From JAYREN01 sp963663375 (GTDB lineage: Bacteria; Acidobacteriota; Holophagae; Holophagales; Holophagaceae): DNA of 64,000 nucleotides. The stretch spans positions 2,542,001 to 2,606,000 of the forward strand of contig OY760195.1 of assembly GCA_963663375.1 (NCBI GenBank), written 5' to 3'. Numbering within the stretch: the stretch's first letter is position 1; every line of letters begins with the position of its first letter. Made by a program: the position numbers and the translations under genes. Shown here piece by piece: positions 24,576 through 32,733 of the stretch. A model generated the notes under the pieces. It made no database searches. It had not been told where the DNA came from and saw only the letters and a program-made list of their open reading frames with translations.

Positions 24576-25088
24576 TTGCCTGTTAGTGCCGAAGGCTTGG
24601 TGGAGGATCACTTGGACGCCCTCTATGGGCTGGCCAGAGCCTGGGTGCGGGAGCCTGATCTCGCCCAGGAGCTGGTTCACCGAGCCTTCCTCAAGGCTTT
24701 CGAGAAGCGCGGGCAGCTCCGGGAACCCGGGGCTGCCCGCGCTTGGCTCATCGCCATCCTGCGCAACGAAGTGGCCTCGGAATTCCGGTCCCGGGGCCGG
24801 GAGCTGAACTGGGAGCGGGATGCGCTGGATGACCTGCCCGCCGAACCCTGTCCGGAGGATCTGGATGGCGAGGCGCTTCTCGCACTGCCCCTGGCACTGG
24901 AGCGTGTGCCAGAAACCTCCCGCCACATCCTGCTGCTGCGCTTCCAGCAGGAACTGAGCTACGAAGAGATCGCCCGCCTCCTGGCCCTGCCGCTGGGCAC
25001 GGTGATGAGTCGTCTCCATCGCGCCAAGGCGGCCGTGCGGGCCCAGGTCTTGGCCCTGGCGGGTCGCGCCCGGGAAGGTGCGTCATGA
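24576..25088 (+). CDS. ECF-type RNA polymerase sigma factor (TTG start)
   Basis: 170 residues. Region 2 is EDHLDALYGLARAWVREPDLAQELVHRAFLKA split over residues ~10-41, and region 4 is ELSYEEIARLLALPLGTVMSRLHRAK (~128-153), the helix-turn-helix that reads the -35 element; there is no region 1 or 3, so it is an extracytoplasmic-function sigma factor. The start is TTG 24576, supported by AGGAG (24566-24570), which overlaps the stop of the Cys-rich peptide gene. Its last four bases overlap the start of the next gene (ATGA), the usual layout for a sigma factor and its anti-sigma factor. Confidence 0.93.
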   Translation: MPVSAEGLVEDHLDALYGLARAWVREPDLAQELVHRAFLKAFEKRGQLREPGAARAWLIAILRNEVASEFRSRGRELNWERDALDDLPAEPCPEDLDGEALLALPLALERVPETSRHILLLRFQQELSYEEIARLLALPLGTVMSRLHRAKAAVRAQVLALAGRAREGAS

Positions 25089-25666
25089 AGGAATCCCCGA
25101 TTTCCATGGACGAAGGCCTCACTAGTGCGCTCTGCCCCATGTCGGCCCCTGTGGCGCTGCGGGAAGCCCTGCTGAAGGAGGCCCGGTGGGTGGACCGCCC
25201 CCACCGCAGCCTGCGCAATCTGGCCCTGGCCGCCAGTTTCCTACTGGGCGCCGTGGCCCTGGGCTGGGTGTTCAAGCCCGCACCGGATCCGGCCATGGAC
25301 TTCGCCCAATTGGCGGTCCGCAATCACACCACCGTGACCCGCATGGATTTTGTGGGCGGCCCACCGGATGGCGAGGCGGGCTGTGGGATGTGGTGCATGG
25401 AAAAACTGGGCTACCAGGCCCCGCTGCCCCGGCAGATCGATGCCTCCCAGGTGGTCGGAGGGCGCGCCTGTTCCATTCAGTCGCGTCCCGTCGCCTACTA
25501 TCAGTTGGCCTCGGGGGGCGGGCTCTACGTATTCAAGGAGCCCGTGAAGGAACTTGAGAAACACTGCCCCTGCAGTCTCACCCTGCCCGATGGCTACACC
25601 GCTCGGATGTGGAACGAAGCAGAGCGGGGTTATCTCCTGGTGGAGGCGGCGGGCAGAAAGCGCTGA
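25085..25666 (+). CDS. Probable membrane-anchored anti-sigma factor with Cys-rich periplasmic domain
   Basis: 193 residues. The N-terminal ~45 residues are cytoplasmic, a single helix follows (~46-62, LALAASFLLGAVALGWVF), and ~130 residues lie outside. The outer domain contains CGMWCMEKLGYQAP, a lone CSIQ and CPCSL, i.e. five cysteines that could bind metal or form disulfides. It overlaps the ECF sigma gene by four bases (ATGA), so sigma/anti-sigma coupling is likely, but I see no canonical zinc-binding anti-sigma motif (H-x3-C-x2-C) in the N-terminus. Role inferred from topology and gene order, not from homology. Confidence 0.7.
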   Translation: MKESPISMDEGLTSALCPMSAPVALREALLKEARWVDRPHRSLRNLALAASFLLGAVALGWVFKPAPDPAMDFAQLAVRNHTTVTRMDFVGGPPDGEAGCGMWCMEKLGYQAPLPRQIDASQVVGGRACSIQSRPVAYYQLASGGGLYVFKEPVKELEKHCPCSLTLPDGYTARMWNEAERGYLLVEAAGRKR

Positions 25667-25701
25667 GCTTCGCGGCGACACGTGGGGAAGATAAAAACAT
25701 C

Positions 25702-25721
25702 CACGGATGAACACGGATGAA
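25702..25721. repeat. Tandem 10-bp direct repeat
   Basis: CACGGATGAA occurs twice head to tail (25702-25711 and 25712-25721), preceded by an A-rich AAAAACATC. Short sequences of this kind (a doubled 'ACGGATGAAC') recur between genes in several bacterial groups, so it may be a dispersed intergenic element; only this copy was seen in the window. Confidence 0.55.
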
Positions 25722-25958
25722 GTATCGAGCCGCATCGTTTCCGGTGATCGGCCGGCGGACCGCCCGCGGAGTAGCGCGCACGGGTGTTTGGTTTTGAAAC
25801 TGCACTGAGCCGATGAGTGGGTTCACCTTCGCCGCGTCGGCCATCAAATTCAAGACAGGATATTTTTCGCTCTTCGCGGATCTCTTCCGCTGAGAAACCA
25901 TTCGTCCCGCTGACGGATGCTTGCGTCCCAGGGCGCCTCTCGGCGAGCGGGGCGCTGT

Positions 25959-26033
25959 GTATGGTTGGTGTGCCATCAGGCATTTGGTTGTCATACAACC
26001 CAAACCAAGGCAGCAATTATCTGCCAACCATAC
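25959..26033 (+). promoter_or_regulatory. Nested inverted repeats adjoining the TonB-receptor ribosome site
   Basis: GTATGGTTGG (25959-25968) is perfectly complementary to CCAACCATAC (26024-26033), and GGTTGT-CAT-ACAACC (25986-26000) forms a second perfect hairpin within the interval. The distal arm ends directly before GGAGAGAATCATG, the ribosome site and start. This could be an RNA switch that masks translation or an array of operator half-sites (GGTTG/CAACC); the sequence alone does not decide. Confidence 0.55.
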
Positions 26034-26043
26034 GGAGAGAATC

Positions 26044-29000
26044 ATGTCTAACAATCGCACCAGGGTTCCGGCTCTGATCGTGGCCGGGCTGGTTGGAGGT
26101 TCGGTCCTCCTCGCCCAGCAGAGCACGGGCACTCTCAAGGGGCGCGTCACGGAAAAGGGAACGGGCGCTCCCAAGGTCGGCGTGACCATCACCGCCGAGA
26201 ACCAGGGCACGGGGTTCCTCCGCATCGTGACCTCGGGCAGCGACGGCTCCTTCCGCCTGCCCATCCTGCCTCTGGGCAACTACAAGCTGAACTTCAAGAG
26301 CGCGGATTCCACGGCGGCTATCATCCGCACCTGTTCTCTGGGCCAGGAGACGGACTGCTCCGTGGCCATGGCCGCCGCAGCCCAGGCCACGGTGGTGGTG
26401 GTGGCGACCTCTGACACCGTGGGCGAGATCAACACCACCTCCGCCGAGGTGGGCGTGAACGTGACCTCCGAGCGCCTGGAGAGCCTGCCAGTGCTGAGCC
26501 GCAACGTGGTCCAGGCGGCCGTCCTCGCGCCGGGGGTTCAGATCATCTCCGGCACCCAGATTGATCCCACAAAGAAGGGTTCCTCCTACATGGCCCAGGG
26601 TGACGGCCAGGGTCGCGGCACCAACTTCAACATCGACGGAGGCGACAACAACTCCACGGATGTGGGCGGGTACGTGTCCTCCATCCCCATGGACGCCATT
26701 GGCGAATTCCAGGTCGTCACCAACCAGTACAAGGCCGAGTTCGGGCGCTCCAATGCGGGCTTCCTGAACGTGGTGAGCAAGGCCGGGAGCAACAGCTTCG
26801 CGGGCGTGATCACGGGCCAGTACACGGACCAGAGCCTGCGGGCCCGGAAGACCGACGAGGGGACGAAGAAGGACACCACGGTGCAGAGCCTCGGCGCCAC
26901 AGTCTCCGGCCCCATCCTGAAGGACAAGCTCTTCTACATGGTGTCCGCCGAGAAGCGCAACGAGAAGGAGCCCTCCGCGACCTTCGCGCCCCAGGCCATC
27001 GAAGCCTGGCCTGACACCGCCGCGGTCCAGACTGAGCTCAAGGCGACCACCATCTATTCGCGCCTCGACTGGAACGCGACCCCCTGGCTCAATGTCACGG
27101 GCACCTACAGCTACGACAAGGTCACGACGCCCAAGCAGAGTCTCGGTCGGATTGAACTCTACGGCGGGCTGTGGAACACCGCGGCCCTGGCCACGGGCAC
27201 GAACGAGACCAACCGGGCCGGCCTGAAGTTCGCCGTCAATCTGGCCAGCAACATGGTCTGGGAGTCGAACTTCGTCTACTTCGACTACAAGAACAACATC
27301 CGCCCCCAGGCGGACCCCTTGGCGATGGACAGTTACTTTTACGTTTCCCAGCGGGACACGCCCGCCATGCCTCTCGACGACGCCGAAATCGGAGGGGCCG
27401 GGTTCGAAGGCAACGCCTATCAGAACACGGGCATCCGGCGCTTCCAGTGGCGCAACGATCTGACCGTCATGCTGGGCGCCCACAACATCAAGACGGGCCT
27501 GGACTACCAGAGCTACACCATGGCGGAAACCGTCAGCTTCAACCCCTTCACGGGCATCTATCGCTTCGTCGTCGGGAATGTGCCCCTCGGCAATGAGCTC
27601 TACGGGGGCAGCCAGGATGGCTGGGCGAACCAGCACGTGCTCAGGGCAACCCTGACGCCCAATGGCGCGACGCCGGGGGTCGATGTCAAGCAGCTGGGCT
27701 TCTACATCCAGGACGAATGGGCCCTGAATCAGAACTGGATGCTGTATGCCGGTCTGCGCGTGGACAAGGACAACAGCCTGGAGTTCATGCAGGACGCCGG
27801 CATCAAGAGCATCTACACGCAGATCTACGGGACCAGTCCGGCCTTCATCCGCGGTGCCACGCCACCCGAGGACAAGACCTACTTCTCTCCTCGCGTGCAG
27901 ATCGTATACAAGCCCAAGGGAGATGATAGTCAGGTCTACAAGCTGGGCGCCGGACGCTTCGTGGCCAACGTCGTCGACAACGTCACGGGTTTCTCCCGCG
28001 GTCTCCTTGCGCCCGTGAACGGCTTTCCCTTCACCGCCGTGGGGAACCAGGCCGCTGCGGATTTCACTGGTGCAACGACGGGCGCCAACAACAACGTCAG
28101 CAGCTTCGCCCAGGGCACCACCTGGGACAACCTGAACATCAACGGTCATTTCATTACGCTGCCCGCGGACCTGACGCCCTACAACTACGCGCACAACGTG
28201 AACGGCCTGCAGGACTACTTCAAGAACACCGTCAACGGCTGGCTACTCCCCGCCGCCTTCGATACGGGCGGCAAGAACCTCTTGGCCTCCGATTTCGAGT
28301 ACCCCACGACGGACACCCTCACTCTGTCCGGCGCCTGGAAGCTGGGCCTGCACCACGCCTTCGAGGCCACGCTTCTGTGGAGCCGGACACAGCATGCCAG
28401 CGTGCAGTACGCCTCCAATGGAAGGGACAGGGTCACGGGGTACGCTATCGATGGAACGGCCATCACCGTTCCCACACCCCAGACCTGGTCCATCGGTCCT
28501 GATGGCGATGACATGGGCGATACGATCTTCCTGTCCAACCAGAAGTCCGAGATCACCCAGATCACGGGCAAGTACGTCTACACCGCCCCGCGGGTGAACG
28601 TGCTGTTCAGCATCACCTACAAGAACGCCCGCTCCACCTACGGCGGGGCCGGCGGCGCCTTCGATCAGCAGAATGGTGGGGATTTCTTTGGTGGCGGCGC
28701 GGTCGTTCCTTGGGAAACCGGGAGGATGCGTCCCTCCCATGGATCCGAGAACCTGATGGGCTCCTTCGCCGTGAACTACCAGGTTTCCTGGGGCACGAGT
28801 TTCGGCCTCCTGGGTTCCTGGCATGGCCCCAAGAAATTCGACACCTTCCTGGGCTACAACCCGGAGCTGGGCCCAGTGGGGAGAGTCACCAATGCCAATC
28901 CGAGCATCTGGATGGGAATGGGTGAAGGGGCGTGGAACATGGACCTGAGCCTTCGCATCGGCCATGCCTTCAAGTTCAGGAAGTTCGGGATCGAACCCTA

Positions 29001-29166
29001 CCTGACGGTCCAGAACCTCCTGAACAACTACGACTACGGCACGAACTACAACCAGAACATGTTGAGCGCCAAGGGTACCTATCAGCCGAGCTTCCAGCAG
29101 CGGGTACAGGGCTTCCAGGTCAATGCCCCCCGCATGGCCGCGGTCGGCTTCCGCATGACCTTCTAG
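26044..29166 (+). CDS. TonB-dependent receptor, Oar-like, with carboxypeptidase-regulatory-like N-terminal domain
   Basis: 1040 residues, an outer-membrane beta-barrel. A signal peptide (PALIVAGLVGGSVLLAQ) is followed by a carboxypeptidase-regulatory-like sandwich (~25-110, GTLKGRVTEKGTGAPKVGV), a plug domain (~130-260, with LPVLSRNVVQAAVLAPGV and IDGGDNNSTDVGGY), and a barrel of alternating strands ending in aromatic GFRMTF, the C-terminal signature for outer-membrane insertion. ATG 26044 follows GGAGAG; upstream in-frame starts lie before the ribosome site. Oar-type receptors are abundant in acidobacteria and are thought to import or handle large oligomers such as glycans or peptides. The neighbours give no clue to the ligand. 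The upstream leader is unusually structured. Confidence 0.94.
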   Translation: MSNNRTRVPALIVAGLVGGSVLLAQQSTGTLKGRVTEKGTGAPKVGVTITAENQGTGFLRIVTSGSDGSFRLPILPLGNYKLNFKSADSTAAIIRTCSLGQETDCSVAMAAAAQATVVVVATSDTVGEINTTSAEVGVNVTSERLESLPVLSRNVVQAAVLAPGVQIISGTQIDPTKKGSSYMAQGDGQGRGTNFNIDGGDNNSTDVGGYVSSIPMDAIGEFQVVTNQYKAEFGRSNAGFLNVVSKAGSNSFAGVITGQYTDQSLRARKTDEGTKKDTTVQSLGATVSGPILKDKLFYMVSAEKRNEKEPSATFAPQAIEAWPDTAAVQTELKATTIYSRLDWNATPWLNVTGTYSYDKVTTPKQSLGRIELYGGLWNTAALATGTNETNRAGLKFAVNLASNMVWESNFVYFDYKNNIRPQADPLAMDSYFYVSQRDTPAMPLDDAEIGGAGFEGNAYQNTGIRRFQWRNDLTVMLGAHNIKTGLDYQSYTMAETVSFNPFTGIYRFVVGNVPLGNELYGGSQDGWANQHVLRATLTPNGATPGVDVKQLGFYIQDEWALNQNWMLYAGLRVDKDNSLEFMQDAGIKSIYTQIYGTSPAFIRGATPPEDKTYFSPRVQIVYKPKGDDSQVYKLGAGRFVANVVDNVTGFSRGLLAPVNGFPFTAVGNQAAADFTGATTGANNNVSSFAQGTTWDNLNINGHFITLPADLTPYNYAHNVNGLQDYFKNTVNGWLLPAAFDTGGKNLLASDFEYPTTDTLTLSGAWKLGLHHAFEATLLWSRTQHASVQYASNGRDRVTGYAIDGTAITVPTPQTWSIGPDGDDMGDTIFLSNQKSEITQITGKYVYTAPRVNVLFSITYKNARSTYGGAGGAFDQQNGGDFFGGGAVVPWETGRMRPSHGSENLMGSFAVNYQVSWGTSFGLLGSWHGPKKFDTFLGYNPELGPVGRVTNANPSIWMGMGEGAWNMDLSLRIGHAFKFRKFGIEPYLTVQNLLNNYDYGTNYNQNMLSAKGTYQPSFQQRVQGFQVNAPRMAAVGFRMTF

Positions 29167-29194
29167 GTTTCGTTCCAGTCAGCAAGAACGAAGA

Positions 29195-29216
29195 GACCGG
29201 GCCCACTGGCCCGGTC
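29195..29216 (+). terminator. Hairpin after the TonB receptor gene
   Basis: GACCGGGCC (29195-29203), loop CACT, GGCCCGGTC (29208-29216): perfect 9-bp stem, followed by only short pyrimidines (CTTCC). It sits between the convergent TonB-receptor and isochorismatase-like genes and can serve both. Confidence 0.65.
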
Positions 29217-29241
29217 CTTCCATTCAGGGTCCGGGTCGCCC

Positions 29242-29907
29242 TCAGAGTTCCGGCCGCGCCTCAACGGTGGCGCCAGCCTTCCGCCAGGCCTCGCCCAGAC
29301 TCTCCAGGCTCTCACCGCTCCGAGTGTCGAGGCCCTGGGGGCAGAGGGTCACCTGGAAGCCACGATTGAGGGCTCCCCGGACCGTGGAATCCACGCAGTA
29401 GGCGGCGTCCAGGCCCACCACCACCAGGCGGTCCACCCGCTCGCTTCGCAACCAGGCCTCCAGGGCGGGGTTGGAGAAGGCGTCCGCCCGATCCTTGGTG
29501 AAGGTCGGCGCACCGGCCAAGCGGAGCAGTCGATGGTCCAGCTCCGTGCCGGGGTCGCCGGGCTTGCCCAGCCCACCCGCGCAGGCCCGAAGGAGACCGT
29601 TGGGCGCGATGTTCTGGACGAAGGCGACGGGGAGGCCCTTTCCCTGGGCCTCTCCGATCAGGCCGTTGGCGCATGCCACCATCCGTTCCGCCCCGGGGTA
29701 GGGCCTTCGCGCGCCGGTCCCCGTGAAGTCCTCCTGGAGGTCCACCACGAGAAGGGCCGTGCGGTGAGTGGGGTAAGTGGGGATCCGAGGCCCGGAGGTG
29801 GGGCGCGACCGGAGGAGGAGGAACCCGATCAGGCCGCCGAAAACCAGGGACCCGAAGCCGAGGGCACCGAGGAGGGCGAAGAGGACTTTTCGCAGGGAAC
29901 GGTTCAT
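29242..29907 (-). CDS. Membrane-anchored isochorismatase-family cysteine hydrolase
   Basis: 221 residues from ATG 29907, preceded by GGAG. An N-terminal membrane helix (~9-32) anchors an isochorismatase-like alpha/beta domain. The catalytic triad of the family is visible: Asp56 in LLVVDLQEDF, Lys138 in TFTKDRADAF, and Cys171 in GLDAAYCVDSTVRGAL. Members hydrolyse amides such as nicotinamide or vinyl ethers such as isochorismate; the N-terminal anchor is unusual because most are soluble, and it would place the catalytic domain outside the cytoplasm if the N-terminus is inside. It is divergent from the PQQ-propeller gene. Substrate unknown. Confidence 0.88.
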   Translation of the reverse strand: MNRSLRKVLFALLGALGFGSLVFGGLIGFLLLRSRPTSGPRIPTYPTHRTALLVVDLQEDFTGTGARRPYPGAERMVACANGLIGEAQGKGLPVAFVQNIAPNGLLRACAGGLGKPGDPGTELDHRLLRLAGAPTFTKDRADAFSNPALEAWLRSERVDRLVVVGLDAAYCVDSTVRGALNRGFQVTLCPQGLDTRSGESLESLGEAWRKAGATVEARPEL

Positions 29908-30104
29908 GGATGGCTCCGAGACGCAGAAGTCATGCGGTGGTCCGGGCGCAAGTTCCGGGTTCCTGGTCCCGTCCCGAAGTCTACCCAGGCCTGTGCCCGT
30001 CATCCCAGGCAAGGCGCCCTTGGTCCCAGAGGGCTCGGCCACGGGTCGGGGCCGGAGTAATGCTGAAGGGCCGCCCAAGACGGACGGCCAACCCGGGAGC
30101 CCCC

Positions 30105-31529
30105 ATGCGCCTTGCCGCCCCTGCCCTCGCTCTTGCCTTTCTCCTGGCCGTTCCGGCGGCGGGAACCACCCCGGATTCCATGTACCGCTTCGGGCCTGCC
30201 CATGAGGGGAGAGCGCCCGGAAAGGCCGTGGTGATTGGGGGGCAGGCCTGGCGCTTCGCTACCGGTGGGAAGGTGCGGTCCACGCCGGTGGTGTCGGAGA
30301 GCGTGGCCTTCTTCGGAAGCGAGGACGGCCACGCCTACGCGGTTAATTTAAAGGACGGTCGGGAAGTCTGGCGCTTCCAGACCGGGGCCGAAGTGTGCAG
30401 CTCGCCCGCCCTCTCTGATGGCCGGGTCTTCTTTATGTCCAGGGACGGCGTCCTGCGCGCCCTGGACGCCCAGAACGGGCGGGAGCTCTGGCGGCTGGCC
30501 ACGGGCCCCGATGCCCCGGTCAAGAAGGGCGACTACCGGGTGGGTTGGGATCTCTGGCTTTCCTCTCCCACGGTGGATGGGGGCACGGTTTATGTGGGCG
30601 GGGGCGATGGCAAGGTCTACGCCGTGGAGGCGGCCACGGGGAAGAGCCGGTGGAGCTTCCAGACCCAGCAGCGGGTGCGCTCCTGTCCGGCCGTGAAGGA
30701 TGGGACGCTCTTCGTCGGCAGCTTTGATGGGCATGTGTACGCCCTGGACGCGGCCACGGGTCGGGAGCGCTGGAAGTTCGACACCCGCGAGGCCATCCAG
30801 TCCTCCCCCGCAGTGGCGGAGGGCACCGTCTTCATCGGATCCCGATCCGCAGCGGTCTTCGCCCTGGATGCCCAGACGGGCGCACTCAAGTGGAAGACCC
30901 GTCATCCCAACGGCTCCTGGGTGCTTGGCTCTCCCGCTGTGGCCCAGGGAAAAGTGATCGTGGGCAGTTCCGACGAGCAGTTCCTCCATGCCTTGGACAT
31001 GAAGACCGGGCAGGAAGTCTGGCGCCTGGATACCCGCTACCGGATGCTGGGTTCCCCCGTGATCGCGGGTGATGTGGTGCTCTGCGGCTCCGAAGGTGCC
31101 CACATCCTGGCCATCGATCTGCAGACGGGACTGCTCCTGGGGATGAACGCCGCCGAGGGGCCGATCCATACTTCGCCCCTGCCCACCGGGGATCTCCTCC
31201 TCGTGGGTTCGGATGACAAGCACCTCCATGCCTTCCAAGCGTCCCCGGCCCCGGACCGTTCCCCGGCGGAGGAGGCGAAGATCCAGGCCTGCGCGGGCAC
31301 CTATGAGCTGCGTCCGGGCTTGGCCCTTACCTTCGTTCCCACCAAGGGCTTCCTTCATCTGAAGCCCGCGGGCCTCCCCCCGGCCATGGTCCTGCTGGGG
31401 GCCGATAACCGCCTCCGCTGTTCGGCCTTCGGCCTGGAGCTCAAGGCCGAATTCCCGGGGAACGGCCAGCCGGCCCGGCTCAGCAGGATCTCGCCCACCG
31501 GAGAGACTCCCCTGAAGCGCCTGCCCTAG
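30105..31529 (+). CDS. Secreted PQQ-binding-like beta-propeller protein
   Basis: 474 residues. A signal peptide (LAAPALALAFLLAVPAAG) leads into a propeller made of repeats of the type VYALDAATGRERWKFDTRE: blades are visible at ~45-90, 95-135, 155-195, 200-235, 240-285, 290-325 and 330-370. These W-motifs are those of PQQ-dehydrogenase/BamB-like propellers, but I see no catalytic dehydrogenase residues, so this is more like a binding or scaffold protein. A C-terminal domain of ~90 residues follows (YELRPGLALTFVPTKGFL). ATG 30105 has GGAG five bases upstream. The two-component genes begin 49 nt downstream on the same strand. Confidence 0.9.
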   Translation: MRLAAPALALAFLLAVPAAGTTPDSMYRFGPAHEGRAPGKAVVIGGQAWRFATGGKVRSTPVVSESVAFFGSEDGHAYAVNLKDGREVWRFQTGAEVCSSPALSDGRVFFMSRDGVLRALDAQNGRELWRLATGPDAPVKKGDYRVGWDLWLSSPTVDGGTVYVGGGDGKVYAVEAATGKSRWSFQTQQRVRSCPAVKDGTLFVGSFDGHVYALDAATGRERWKFDTREAIQSSPAVAEGTVFIGSRSAAVFALDAQTGALKWKTRHPNGSWVLGSPAVAQGKVIVGSSDEQFLHALDMKTGQEVWRLDTRYRMLGSPVIAGDVVLCGSEGAHILAIDLQTGLLLGMNAAEGPIHTSPLPTGDLLLVGSDDKHLHAFQASPAPDRSPAEEAKIQACAGTYELRPGLALTFVPTKGFLHLKPAGLPPAMVLLGADNRLRCSAFGLELKAEFPGNGQPARLSRISPTGETPLKRLP

Positions 31530-31578
31530 TCACTTTTCTGTCCCCTGGAGATGGGTGATGCTGTTCATGGAGGTCTTT

Positions 31579-32733
31579 ATGACTGGCACAGACGCAGTGT
31601 CGGCAGATCAAAGGCGGCGGCCCTTTCCGCCCCTGATCCTGGGCCTCCTCGTGCTCATCCTCCTCGCCGCCCTGACGGCCACCTCCAACTACCTGTCCTT
31701 CATCCCCCGGGAGGGCGCCACGGGCGCCATGCGGATCCACTGGCCCTGGTGGCGCACCTTCCTGGTGAACGCAGGGGAGTGGCTCGCCCTGCTGCCCTTC
31801 CTCCTGATCATCGCTCGGGTCACGGCGGCCGCGCCCCTGAACCGACAGCGCTGGCGCAAGAGTCTGTTGCGGCACGGCCTCGCCGTCCTGGTCCTGTCTC
31901 CCCTCCATTTCCTGATGGTCCAGGGGCTCTTCATCCTCACCAGTGCCGCCGTCGCCTCTTGGGCGGAGGCCTTGGAACTCATGGCCCAGATCCCCTTCCG
32001 GGTGATGCTCTCCCAGGTCTTCGTCTTCCCCCTGATCTACGCGGCCCTCGCGGCGCTCAGCTATGCCTGGATCTTCCACCGCCAGAAGGGGGAGAAGGAG
32101 CATCGGGCCGCCCTGCTGGAGCACCAGTTGGCCTTGGCCCAGCTCCGGATGCTGCGGATGCAGCTCAACCCCCATTTCCTCTTCAATACCCTCAACGGCA
32201 TCATCACCCTCATGCGGCGCGACCCCGATACGGCGGAACGCATGATGCTCGCCCTCACGGACTTTCTGCGGTGCGCCCTAGAGGAGGACGCCCGGCTGGA
32301 GACGCCGCTGGCCCAGGAACTGGAAACGGTGGCGCGGTACCTGGCCATCGAGTGCCTGCGCTTCCCCGGGCGCATCGCCTTGGGAAAGGACATTCAGCCC
32401 GAGGCGCTCCGGGTGCCGGTCCCCGCCTTCCTGCTTCAGCCCCTGGTGGAGAACGCCGTGCGTCACGGCCTGGCCCCCCGGGCCAGCGGGGGCCAGCTCT
32501 GGATCCGGGCCCACCTCGCGGAGGGCGCCCTTCATTTGGCGGTGGAGGATGATGGCGTGGGCCCCCGGGACGGAAAACTGGGGCGTGAGGGGGGGGTCGG
32601 CCTCGCCAACACCCGGGAGAGGCTGGTTCAGCGCTATGGCGCCAGGGCGGGCTTCGAGGCGGGGGCCCGGCCCGAGGGCGGCTTCCGCGTGGCCCTGAGG
32701 CTCCCCCTTTCGACCACGGAGGCCTTGGCATGA
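31579..32733 (+). CDS. LytS/YehU-type sensor histidine kinase
   Basis: 384 residues. Four hydrophobic segments in the first ~170 residues (for example PPLILGLLVLILLAALTATS) form a membrane sensor with small loops. The His_kinase domain carries MQLNPHFLFNTLNGI, whose His is the phospho-acceptor in this family, and the HATPase_c domain has LVENAVRHGLAP, VEDDGVGP and GGVGLANTRERL. Start ATG 31579 is chosen because GGAGG lies five bases upstream; an ATG at 31567 overlaps that site. Its stop overlaps the start of the LytTR regulator gene (ATGA), so they form one two-component unit. Confidence 0.94.
   Translation: MTGTDAVSADQRRRPFPPLILGLLVLILLAALTATSNYLSFIPREGATGAMRIHWPWWRTFLVNAGEWLALLPFLLIIARVTAAAPLNRQRWRKSLLRHGLAVLVLSPLHFLMVQGLFILTSAAVASWAEALELMAQIPFRVMLSQVFVFPLIYAALAALSYAWIFHRQKGEKEHRAALLEHQLALAQLRMLRMQLNPHFLFNTLNGIITLMRRDPDTAERMMLALTDFLRCALEEDARLETPLAQELETVARYLAIECLRFPGRIALGKDIQPEALRVPVPAFLLQPLVENAVRHGLAPRASGGQLWIRAHLAEGALHLAVEDDGVGPRDGKLGREGGVGLANTRERLVQRYGARAGFEAGARPEGGFRVALRLPLSTTEALA

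Larger units (their letters stand above)
25667..26043 (+). other. 377-nt intergenic region upstream of the TonB receptor
   Basis: No credible gene. It holds a tandem 10-bp repeat (25702-25721) in its first part and a set of GGTTG/CAACC inverted repeats (25959-26033) in its last 90 bases. The middle (25725-25950) shows nothing I can name. It should contain the TonB-receptor promoter and leader. Confidence 0.7.

Noticed and set aside
25667..26043. Remnant of a mobile element or hidden small gene
   Set aside because: No inverted terminal repeats, no transposase-like frame, and open frames there lack ribosome sites.
26017..28194. 725-residue open frame antisense to the TonB receptor gene
   Set aside because: Val/Gly/His-rich shadow; the receptor on the other strand has unmistakable domains.
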